Part shown: positions 1 through 5,339 of the stretch, piece after piece
Layout: each line of letters opens with the position of its first letter
Position numbering within the stretch: the first letter of the stretch is position 1
NCBI GenBank assembly: GCA_028701635.1
Contig: JAQVQJ010000091.1
Span: 1 to 5,472 of the forward strand
Direction: 5' to 3'
DNA from: Clostridia bacterium
Lineage (GTDB): Bacteria; Bacillota_A; Clostridia; Christensenellales; UBA1242
Length of the DNA: 5,472 nucleotides
Made by a program: the position numbers and the translations under genes
Notes under the pieces: model-generated
The model's database searches: none
Told to the model about the DNA's origin: nothing
The model's input: the letters and a program-made list of their open reading frames with translations, nothing else

Positions 1-239
1 CGAAGTGAAGAATATAACGAGCTGAGAAGGGAAAAACTGCAAGTGTTGTTGCAAAGCAATCAACATTGTAAGTTTTGAGATGCGAAGCGATGTTATATTC
101 GAACTAGCAAAGCGAAGTGAAGAATATAACGAGCTGAGAAGGGAAAAACTGCAAGTGTTGTTGCAAAGCAATCAACATTGTAAGTTTTGAGATGCGAAGC
201 GATGTTATATTCGAACTAGCAAAGCGAAGTGAAGAATAT
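1..239. repeat. 112-bp tandem repeat, two full identical copies plus a 15-base partial copy
   Basis: Units begin at 1, 113 and 225. The first two agree at every one of 112 positions; the third matches for 15 bases (225-239) and then diverges. The array probably continues beyond the left edge. Each unit has nested inverted repeats: 10-18 pairs with 92-100 (GAATATAAC / GTTATATTC), 33-38 with 71-76, 44-48 with 61-65, and 49-52 with 56-59 around an AAA loop, giving a long imperfect hairpin. The outer arm can also pair across the unit junction (92-100 with 122-130). The unit length is not a multiple of three and the first forward frame stops at 76-78, so a repeated protein is unlikely. It resembles a REP/MITE-like intergenic palindromic repeat, but I do not recognise the family. 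Confidence 0.93.
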
Positions 240-258
240 TAAGAGTCAGACTCTTAAT
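238..258. repeat. Perfect 10-1-10 palindrome carrying a tRNA-Lys anticodon-arm fragment
   Basis: ATTAAGAGTC (238-247) and GACTCTTAAT (249-258) are exact reverse complements around a single A. Positions 238-250 are also identical for 13 bases to 331-343, the anticodon arm of the tRNA-Lys gene just to the right, in the same orientation. It sits where the tandem repeat array breaks off and downstream of the tRNA operon terminator. It may be a recombination or integration scar from the tRNA gene; a role is not shown. Confidence 0.75.
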
Positions 259-259
259 T

Positions 260-286
260 AAAAAAGTCTGTTTATTAAACAGACTT
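260..286 (-). terminator. Intrinsic terminator of the tRNA-Gly/tRNA-Lys operon
   Basis: A perfect 10-bp stem (264-273 with 277-286, AAGTCTGTTT / AAACAGACTT) closes a 3-base loop. On the minus strand it is followed by a run of six T in all (265-260), the first two of which belong to the stem. It lies seven bases beyond the CCA end of tRNA-Lys, as expected for the end of this transcript. Confidence 0.85.
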
Positions 287-293
287 AATATCT

Positions 294-369
294 TGGTGGA
301 TCGCCGGGGGCTCGAACCCCGGACCCCCTGATTAAGAGTCAGATGCTCTACCAGCTGAGCTAGCGATCC
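294..369 (-). tRNA. tRNA-Lys (anticodon CUU)
   Basis: The minus strand folds into a standard 76-nt cloverleaf with encoded CCA. The acceptor stem is GGATCGC / GCGATCC with discriminator A73, the D-stem GCTC / GAGC, and the anticodon stem TCTGA / TCAGG around the loop CTCTTAA, giving anticodon CUU for AAG codons. The variable loop is five bases and the T-arm CGGGG-TTCGAGC-CCCCG is canonical. It is the second gene of a two-tRNA operon, 14 bases after tRNA-Gly(UCC), and is followed by an intrinsic terminator. C34 limits it to AAG, so a tRNA-Lys(UUU) must exist elsewhere in this AT-rich genome. Confidence 0.97.
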
Positions 370-383
370 ATATTGTTTATTTT

Positions 384-457
384 TGGAGCGGGTGAAGGGA
401 ATCGGACCCTCGCGGCCAGCTTGGAAGGCTGGAACTCTACCACTGAGCTACACCCGC
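384..457 (-). tRNA. tRNA-Gly (anticodon UCC)
   Basis: The minus strand gives a 74-nt cloverleaf with encoded CCA: acceptor GCGGGTG / CACCCGC, discriminator T73, D-stem GCTC / GAGT, anticodon stem CCAGC / GCTGG around CTTCCAA (anticodon UCC, reading GGA and GGG), a four-base variable loop CCGC, and T-stem GAGGG / CCCTT. The T-loop reads TCCGATT, so position 55, normally U and modified to pseudouridine, is C. G18 and G19 are present in the D-loop. It is first in the operon with tRNA-Lys, 29 bases after the -10 box. It differs from the tRNA-Gly at 4225-4298 at only three positions. Confidence 0.96.
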
Positions 458-485
458 ATATACTCTCACATTTCAGTGTGAAAGC

Positions 486-514
486 ATAATAACATATTGG
501 AAGGCTATTGTCAA
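486..514 (-). promoter_or_regulatory. Promoter of the tRNA-Gly(UCC)-tRNA-Lys operon
   Basis: On the minus strand TTGACA (514-509) and TATTAT (491-486) are separated by exactly 17 bases, with TG one base upstream of the -10 box (extended -10). Transcription should start near 479, about 22 bases before the tRNA-Gly. A small 5-bp hairpin (466-470 with 477-481) covers the predicted leader. The -35 box lies six bases beyond the stop codon of the exporter gene, so there is no room for a separate terminator in between. Confidence 0.88.
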
Positions 515-520
515 CTCATT

Positions 521-2350
521 TTATTCTTTTTTATCTTCAATTTCTGCATTTACAAATTGACTATTATATAAATCATAATAAAATCCTTTTTTATTTAGAA
601 GTTCATTATGTGTTCCTTGTTCAACAATATTTCCTTTCTCTAAAACAAGAATTAAATCAGCATTTTTAATAGTTGAAAGCCTATGTGCGATAATAAAAGA
701 TGTTCTGCCGTGCATTAATTTATCCATAGCTTTTTGAATTAAAACTTCCGTTCTAGTATCGACGGAACTTGTAGCTTCATCTAAAATTAGCATAGGCGCA
801 TTTTGGATTATAGAACGAGCAATTGTCATAAGTTGCCTTTGTCCTTGGCTTAAGCTTTCTTCGCCCTCTATCATCATATTATAGCCGTTAGGAAGTGTTT
901 CAATGAAGAAATCTATATCTGCAACTTTACAAGCTTCCTTAACCTCTTCCTCTGTTGCTTTTGGATTACCATATTTCAAGTTTTCCATAATTGTGCCTTG
1001 AAAAAGCCAAGTATCTTGGAGAACCATTGAAAATAATTTTCTAACATAATCTCTACTCATTTCTTTTGTTGATATGTCATCAATTAAAATCTCACCCGAA
1101 TCAATCTCATAAAATCTCATTAAAAGATTAACTAAAGTTGTTTTTCCCGCTCCTGTTGGACCAACAATCGCTATCTTTTGCCCCGGTTGAGCAATACAAT
1201 CAAAATTGTTAATAATTTGTTTATCTGGCTCATATCCAAAATTTATATTTCTAAATTCAACTTTACCCTTAATATTTTCTATAATTTTTAGATCATTTCC
1301 ATCTTTTTCTTGTTCTTGTTCTTCTAAAAATTCAAAAACCCTTTCACTTGCAGCTGCTGTTGACTGCAATGTTCCAGAAATTGTGCCAAGTTGCCCTATT
1401 GGCTGATTAAAAATTCTAATATATGTTATGAAAGTTATAATTGTTGCGGCAAAGTAGATATTGTTTGTTTGAATTGCTATCCATGCTCCATAAACAACCA
1501 CACAAGTGAAAACAAGATTTCCTACAAAGCTAATAATAGGAAACATTAACCCCGATAAAAATTGGGATTTTTGAGAATATCCACGAAGCTTATTGTTCAT
1601 TTTATCAAACTTGTCTAGGGCTTTTTTCTCACCATTAAATACTTTAACGATATTATGTGCAGAATAAATCTCTTCTATATTTCCGTTAATATCACCTAAT
1701 TCTTTCTGTTGCTTTTTAAAATACTTTTGTGAAAATTTTACAATTAAAATTATTAAACCTATTGCTAGTGGAATCTCACAAAGTGTTATTAACGTTAACT
1801 CCCAACTTATTGTAAACATCATAACAGGAATACCTATAATCATAATAACTGATGATATCAAAGATGAAAAAGAATTATTCAATGTTTGTCCTATTGTATC
1901 AACATCATTAGTAATTCTGGAAAGAACATCTCCATAACTATTTTTATCGAAATACTTTAATGGCAATCTATTGATTTTTTTTGAAATTTCTTCTCTAAAA
2001 TCTTGTGACATTTTAGCAGATATTTTCGCCATAATAAAACCTTGCAAATACGAAAATGTAGCGGCAATAATATAAACACTTAATAAACTAACTCCATAAG
2101 TATAGATAACATTAATATCAAACTTAAAAATGGATTTCATCATATCATTCAATATAATTGGTCCAACTATACTTAAAACTGTTCCCACTATTGCAAGACA
2201 AAAAGAAATTATAATTGACACTTTAAAAGGTTTTAATTTAAATATTAATTTTAAAGTACTTTTTTTAAAATTTTTAGCTTTACTAACATTCATAGCAGCC
2301 ATCATTGGCCCGCCACCTATTGGTCTAGGTTTGTTTTCTATTTTTGCCAT
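521..2350 (-). CDS. Heterodimeric ABC exporter, catalytically complete subunit (permease-ATPase fusion)
   Basis: A 609-aa half-transporter expected to pair with the 585-aa protein encoded just upstream and pump a drug-like or amphipathic substrate out using ATP. Residues about 42-320 form a six-helix type IV exporter membrane domain (helices roughly 45-66, 82-106, 160-180, 184-205, 265-290, 297-317). Residues about 360-600 form the ATPase: A-loop Y373, Walker A GPTGAGKT (397-404), Q-loop Q445, signature LSQGQ (500-504), Walker B LILDEA with catalytic E525, D-loop SSVD (528-531), switch H556. All catalytic residues are intact; only the signature departs from LSGGQ, as in TM288-like partners. 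The Gly/Pro-rich cytoplasmic N-terminus (IGGGPMM) is common in Firmicutes members. The ATG follows the upstream stop codon without a gap, with AAGGAGG eight bases before it. Length fits the family. The substrate cannot be read from sequence. Confidence 0.95.
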   Translation of the reverse strand: MAKIENKPRPIGGGPMMAAMNVSKAKNFKKSTLKLIFKLKPFKVSIIISFCLAIVGTVLSIVGPIILNDMMKSIFKFDINVIYTYGVSLLSVYIIAATFSYLQGFIMAKISAKMSQDFREEISKKINRLPLKYFDKNSYGDVLSRITNDVDTIGQTLNNSFSSLISSVIMIIGIPVMMFTISWELTLITLCEIPLAIGLIILIVKFSQKYFKKQQKELGDINGNIEEIYSAHNIVKVFNGEKKALDKFDKMNNKLRGYSQKSQFLSGLMFPIISFVGNLVFTCVVVYGAWIAIQTNNIYFAATIITFITYIRIFNQPIGQLGTISGTLQSTAAASERVFEFLEEQEQEKDGNDLKIIENIKGKVEFRNINFGYEPDKQIINNFDCIAQPGQKIAIVGPTGAGKTTLVNLLMRFYEIDSGEILIDDISTKEMSRDYVRKLFSMVLQDTWLFQGTIMENLKYGNPKATEEEVKEACKVADIDFFIETLPNGYNMMIEGEESLSQGQRQLMTIARSIIQNAPMLILDEATSSVDTRTEVLIQKAMDKLMHGRTSFIIAHRLSTIKNADLILVLEKGNIVEQGTHNELLNKKGFYYDLYNSQFVNAEIEDKKE

Positions 2351-4108
2351 TTATAATTCCTCCTTAGATAACTGAGATAAGGCTATTTCCTTATAAATAG
2401 GACAAGATTTAAGTAACCCTTTATGTTTTCCTATTCCAACAATCTCGCCTTTATCGAGGACTATTATTTTATCAGCATCTCTAATTGTCCCAATTCTCTG
2501 TGCAACAATCAATACGGTTGAATCCTTTGTGTGTTTTCTCAATGCTTTTCTTAATTCTTTATCTGTCTTATAATCTAGTGCTGAAAAAGAATCATCAAAG
2601 ATATAAATTTCTGGGTTTTTTACTATCGCTCTAGCAATAGAAAGTCTTTGTCTTTGCCCTCCCGATATATTTTTACCACCTTGTGAAATATGATGAGTTG
2701 TACCATCTTCCAAATCATAAATAAATTTTGCTTGAGAAACTTCTATTGCTTCATTTACTTCTTGTTCTGTAGCATTTTTTTTGCCATATTTTAAGTTTTC
2801 TTCTATGCTTCCGCTAAATAATATTCCTTTCTGTGGTATGTATCCAATTTTGTCATTTAATTGATTTAAATCATATTCTCTAACATCGTAACCATCAACT
2901 AGTATCTCTCCCTCTACACAATCATAAAATCTTGGAATTAAATTAACTAAAGTTGATTTCCCACTTCCAGTAGAACCAATAAAAGCTACCGTTTCACCCT
3001 TTTTAGCCTCAAAAGAAATATTAGTCAAAACATTTTTCTCCGCGTCTGGATATTTAAATGAAACATTTTTGAATATTATTTCTCCCTTTTGTTTTAAATC
3101 ATTTGGAATGCCTGCTCCATTTAAAATTGTATTTTTTGCATCCAACACTTCATTTATTCTTTTAGATGAAACTATGCTTCTTGGAATCATAATAAACATC
3201 ATTGAAAGTATCATAAAACTCATAATTATTTGCATTGCATATTGTGTAAACATAGTCATAACTTGAATTTGTCGTGAAGCATTTGAAGGATTGTTTATGA
3301 TAAGAGTAGCACTCACCCAAATAATTGCCAGCATTGTTATACTCATTATTGAAGATATTATTGGAGTAATCATAGCAGTAACTCTGTTTATGTAAATGTT
3401 TGTTTTAGTAAAATTTTTATTAACATCTTCAAATTTTTCTTCTTGAAATTCTTCAGCATTATTTGCACGAACAACTCTAATTCCAGTTAAGTTTTCTCGA
3501 GCAACTAAATTTATTTTATCTGTATATTTTTGCATAAATTTAAACTTTGGAACTACTAAGAAGAAAACCATCATTAGCAACAGTATTAAAACACCTATCG
3601 CAATAGCTGTAACAATAGACAATTCAGTTGAAAGTCCAACAATTTTAGCGATTGCAAGAATTGCCATCAAAGGAGCCATAACCCCAACCGTTAAAATCAT
3701 ATTAAATACCTGTTGAAATTGTGTTATGTCATTTGTCGAGCGAGTAATTAGGCTTGCAACTGAAAATTTATTAATTTCTGACATAGAAAAGCTATTCACT
3801 TTCTTAAAGATATTTCTCCTTATCTTAGCAGCTAAATTTGAAGTTACTATTGATGCAACTAGACTTGCAATAATGAGGCAGGCTATATTTATTGCAACCA
3901 TAAGCAACATTAATCCACCATTAGTTAGAATATCGTTCCAATAAATACTCATATCACCAAGAAGTGCACCCTCATTAATAAATCTAACTATATTCCCCAT
4001 ATATTCTACAAGCTGTAAACCAACATAGACTTCTGCCGAAATGACAATAAGGACTAAAAAAACCCCTAACCATTCTTTCCAACTTAAAAATTTCATTAAC
4101 TTAAACAT
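2351..4108 (-). CDS. Heterodimeric ABC exporter, degenerate-site subunit (permease-ATPase fusion)
   Basis: A 585-aa half-transporter and first gene of the exporter operon. The membrane domain spans about residues 14-310 (helices roughly 14-32, 63-88, 135-157, 163-187, 244-272, 291-309). The ATPase spans about 343-580: A-loop Y353, Walker A GSTGSGKS (378-385), Q-loop Q426, signature ISGGQ (481-485), Walker B IYIFDD with Asp (D506) in place of catalytic Glu, and Gln (Q537) in place of the switch His in VAQR. These two substitutions are the hallmark of the non-hydrolysing site in TM287-like subunits. Its intact signature would complete the active site of the 609-aa partner. The start ATG has GTGAGG (4119-4114) five bases upstream; the next Met, residue 5, has no such site. 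A promoter and palindrome lie just upstream. I infer multidrug or lipid-like export, but the substrate is unknown. Confidence 0.94.
   Translation of the reverse strand: MFKLMKFLSWKEWLGVFLVLIVISAEVYVGLQLVEYMGNIVRFINEGALLGDMSIYWNDILTNGGLMLLMVAINIACLIIASLVASIVTSNLAAKIRRNIFKKVNSFSMSEINKFSVASLITRSTNDITQFQQVFNMILTVGVMAPLMAILAIAKIVGLSTELSIVTAIAIGVLILLLMMVFFLVVPKFKFMQKYTDKINLVARENLTGIRVVRANNAEEFQEEKFEDVNKNFTKTNIYINRVTAMITPIISSIMSITMLAIIWVSATLIINNPSNASRQIQVMTMFTQYAMQIIMSFMILSMMFIMIPRSIVSSKRINEVLDAKNTILNGAGIPNDLKQKGEIIFKNVSFKYPDAEKNVLTNISFEAKKGETVAFIGSTGSGKSTLVNLIPRFYDCVEGEILVDGYDVREYDLNQLNDKIGYIPQKGILFSGSIEENLKYGKKNATEQEVNEAIEVSQAKFIYDLEDGTTHHISQGGKNISGGQRQRLSIARAIVKNPEIYIFDDSFSALDYKTDKELRKALRKHTKDSTVLIVAQRIGTIRDADKIIVLDKGEIVGIGKHKGLLKSCPIYKEIALSQLSKEEL
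2359..2365 (-). promoter_or_regulatory. Strong ribosome binding site inside the end of the upstream exporter gene
   Basis: AAGGAGG on the minus strand overlaps the last sense codons of the 585-aa gene (Lys-Glu-Glu) and lies eight bases from the ATG at 2350-2348. The upstream TAA (2353-2351) directly abuts this ATG. This fixes the start of the 609-aa protein and suggests translational coupling, which would help make the two half-transporters in equal amounts. Confidence 0.85.
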
Positions 4109-4133
4109 TTTTGCCTCACTTAAAACAGATAGA

Positions 4134-4139
4134 ATTATA
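4134..4139 (-). promoter_or_regulatory. Likely -10 box of the ABC exporter operon
   Basis: The minus strand reads a perfect TATAAT, 25 bases before the ATG at 4108, giving a leader of about 20 bases with the GTGAGG ribosome binding site. No good -35 hexamer lies 16-18 bases upstream; that stretch is occupied by the palindrome at 4144-4168. A weak -35 overlapping an operator suggests regulated rather than constitutive expression. Confidence 0.6.
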
Positions 4140-4143
4140 TATT

Positions 4144-4168
4144 AAATACTATGATTATCATAGTATTT
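4144..4168. promoter_or_regulatory. Perfect 11-3-11 palindrome, candidate operator of the exporter operon
   Basis: AAATACTATGA (4144-4154) and TCATAGTATTT (4158-4168) are exact reverse complements around TTA. The dyad covers the spacer and expected -35 position of the exporter promoter and ends 13 bases before the -35 box of the divergent tRNA-Gly promoter. It has no U-tract in a position that would make a terminator for either neighbour. The centre reads as a 7-1-7 dyad (CTATGAT-A-ATCATAG), a spacing shared with Fur-family sites, though the half-site is not a standard Fur, PerR or Zur box. The regulator is not encoded in this window. Confidence 0.65.
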
Positions 4169-4181
4169 TAAATAAAATAAT

Positions 4182-4210
4182 TTGACTTTAATATATTTAT
4201 TTAGTATATT
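4182..4210 (+). promoter_or_regulatory. Promoter of tRNA-Gly(CCC)
   Basis: TTGACT (4182-4187) and TATATT (4205-4210) are 17 bases apart. Transcription should start near 4217, a few bases before the mature tRNA 5' end at 4225. It diverges from the exporter promoter. Confidence 0.82.
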
Positions 4211-4224
4211 AGCAATATATACAT

Positions 4225-4298
4225 GCGGGTGTAGCTCAGTGGTAGAGTTCCAGCTTCCCAAGCTGGCTGCGAGGGTCCGATTCCCTTCACCCGCTCCA
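4225..4298 (+). tRNA. tRNA-Gly (anticodon CCC)
   Basis: A 74-nt cloverleaf with encoded CCA: acceptor GCGGGTG / CACCCGC, discriminator T73, D-stem GCTC / GAGT, anticodon stem CCAGC / GCTGG around TTCCCAA (anticodon CCC, reading GGG only), variable loop CTGC, T-stem GAGGG / CCCTT. As in the tRNA-Gly(UCC) at 384-457, the T-loop is TCCGATT with C at position 55. The two genes differ only at positions 30 and 32 of the gene (C to T and T to C, the second being anticodon base 34) and once in the variable loop, so one probably arose by duplication of the other. It is a single-gene transcript with its own promoter; the hairpin at 4348-4371 is the likely terminator. Confidence 0.95.
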
Positions 4299-4324
4299 AC
4301 TCAAAACTCAAAAAAATTTTATTT

Positions 4325-4338
4325 ACCCGCTCCAAAAA
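4325..4338 (+). repeat. Orphan tRNA-Gly 3'-end fragment
   Basis: ACCCGCTCCAAAAA repeats the 3' acceptor strand and CCA of tRNA-Gly 36 bases downstream of the intact tRNA-Gly(CCC) copy. It also includes the A-run that follows the other gene, tRNA-Gly(UCC), at 380-393 on the opposite strand (14 of 14 identical). No cloverleaf can be built upstream of it, so it is a remnant of a lost tRNA copy or a recombination scar. Confidence 0.7.
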
Positions 4339-4347
4339 GACAAATTA

Positions 4348-4371
4348 AAAAGGAGTTACTTAACTCCTTTT
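4348..4371. terminator. Bidirectional intrinsic terminator
   Basis: AAAAGGAGTT (4348-4357) pairs perfectly with AACTCCTTTT (4362-4371) around a four-base loop. The plus strand continues into TATTTT and the minus strand into a T-rich stretch, so it can end both the tRNA-Gly(CCC) transcript and the 284-aa gene, whose stop codon is eight bases away. Confidence 0.85.
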
Positions 4372-4379
4372 ATTTTAAA

Positions 4380-5234
4380 TTATTCTTCAATTGCTTCTGT
4401 AATTAATAATTTCAAATCTTCCAAACTCGTGTTATAGTTCGAATAAACTTGATATATATAGCTTGAAACTATGAAATGATCATCTGCATTGGTTGTTTCG
4501 TTATATTCAGCATTTTTAATTGTTAAATTTTCATAATCAAGATTTAAAACATTTGTTGTTCCCTCTCCTGCTTCAATCTTTGTTAAAACTTCTGTACCGA
4601 CAATTCCAGTTAATGAATAAGCCTCATAACTTACTAAACCATCAGCATTTCCTTTAATTCTTCCAAATGCAGAGGCAAATCCGCCTTCTGGGGAAAAATC
4701 TTCAACACAAATAAACTCATATTCACTATCTATACTATCATAGAAGAAACTTACTAAACTAATTTTTTCAGTTACAGAATTCCAACATACAAAAACAACT
4801 TCATACCCCATTAGTTTATAAGCAACTTTAACTTCTACACCATCTATATCAATTTCATAAACTTGATTTTGTTTAACATTTTCAACATCTAATATTTTTT
4901 TGCATAGTGTAACTATAAAATCTATTCTTGCAACACTTTCTGTATATGTCGCTGATTCAACTGCCAAAACTCCACTTGCCAAGGTAATCTCGCTTATTGA
5001 TGGAAGAGAGTTTAAATTAATTATATTATCCTCACCCGTTCCTGTTTCAACTACTGGCAACTCAGGGGCTCCGTCGTAATCATCGATAACATCCATATCT
5101 ATAGCTGCCCTTGTAATAAAATTATTTGCTTGTATTTCATTTAATGAATTATCCTTAAAAATTAAAAACAAACCTAAACCAATTGCTGCCAAAACTGCAA
5201 AAATGATAATCGCTTTAATAATTCTTTTTTTCAT
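4380..5234 (-). CDS. Membrane-anchored protein of unknown function
   Basis: I do not recognise this 284-aa protein. It opens with a positive MKKRIIK and one hydrophobic helix (about residues 8-26). There is no lipobox cysteine and no clear signal peptidase site, so it is probably an N-terminally anchored protein with the rest outside the membrane. Residues about 43-75 are an acidic, low-complexity linker; the remainder (about 76-284) is acidic and rich in alternating hydrophobic/polar stretches suggesting beta structure (for example QVYEIDIDGVEVKVAYKLM, 124-142), with cysteines at 111, 150 and 176. The ATG has AGGAG five bases upstream (5244-5240). It is monocistronic, with its own promoter (5286-5258) and a terminator after the stop. 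Composition matches the neighbouring genes. It may be a surface or envelope protein; no enzymatic motif is visible. Confidence 0.88.
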   Translation of the reverse strand: MKKRIIKAIIIFAVLAAIGLGLFLIFKDNSLNEIQANNFITRAAIDMDVIDDYDGAPELPVVETGTGEDNIINLNSLPSISEITLASGVLAVESATYTESVARIDFIVTLCKKILDVENVKQNQVYEIDIDGVEVKVAYKLMGYEVVFVCWNSVTEKISLVSFFYDSIDSEYEFICVEDFSPEGGFASAFGRIKGNADGLVSYEAYSLTGIVGTEVLTKIEAGEGTTNVLNLDYENLTIKNAEYNETTNADDHFIVSSYIYQVYSNYNTSLEDLKLLITEAIEE

Positions 5235-5257
5235 TTATTCTCCTAAATTTCAAAATA

Positions 5258-5286
5258 ATAATACAATAAATTTTAAAAATTGTCAA
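5258..5286 (-). promoter_or_regulatory. Promoter of the 284-aa membrane protein gene
   Basis: On the minus strand TTGACA (5286-5281) and TATTAT (5263-5258) are exactly 17 bases apart. Transcription should start near 5251, 17 bases before the ATG, leaving a short leader that contains AGGAG. The near-consensus boxes suggest strong vegetative expression. Confidence 0.85.
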
Positions 5287-5301
5287 TAAATAAAACTATA
5301 A

Positions 5302-5329
5302 AAAAATAACACCCAACGGTGTTATTTTT
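5302..5329. terminator. Bidirectional intrinsic terminator
   Basis: A perfect 12-bp stem (5302-5313 with 5318-5329) has the core AATAACACC / GGTGTTATT, the loop CAAC, and A/T tracts built into its base that give a T-run on either strand. It lies 10 bases after the stop codon of the partial gene on the right and should terminate that transcript, insulating the 284-aa gene's promoter at 5258-5286. Confidence 0.88.
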
Positions 5330-5339
5330 AAATTTATAT

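Noticed and set aside
1..78. Coding frame through the first repeat unit
   Set aside because: The forward frame from base 1 stays open for 25 codons but stops at 76-78; because 112 is not a multiple of three, each copy shifts the frame, and there is no start codon with a ribosome binding site.
1..239. CRISPR array
   Set aside because: The 112-bp units are directly adjacent with no unique spacers, far longer than CRISPR repeats, and no cas genes are present.
238..287. T-box riboswitch built around the tRNA-Lys-like hairpins
   Set aside because: The two hairpins follow the tRNA genes rather than precede a synthetase or amino-acid gene, and no T-box antiterminator sequence is visible; the second is a plain terminator.
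1206..1406. Plus-strand open frame of 66 codons
   Set aside because: It lies antisense inside the exporter gene for the 609-aa subunit, has no ribosome binding site and no family resemblance.
2130..2375. Plus-strand open frame of 81 codons
   Set aside because: It is antisense to the first membrane helices of the 609-aa exporter subunit; its hydrophobicity mirrors the real gene.
3069..3944. Two plus-strand open frames (3069-3266 and 3726-3944)
   Set aside because: Both are antisense shadows of the 585-aa exporter gene without translation signals.
4144..4168. Canonical Fur, PerR or Zur box
   Set aside because: The core TGATAATCA and 7-1-7 spacing resemble Fur-family sites, but the half-site CTATGAT does not match the TGATAAT, TTATAAT or TCGTAAT consensus, so assignment would be a guess.
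384..4298. Composite transposon bounded by the inverted tRNA-Gly genes
   Set aside because: The boundaries are functional tRNA genes with their own promoters, there is no transposase, and the exporter genes look like ordinary chromosomal genes in base composition.
4182..4406. Plus-strand open frame of 74 codons
   Set aside because: It runs straight through the promoter, the tRNA-Gly(CCC) gene and a terminator, so it cannot be a real gene.
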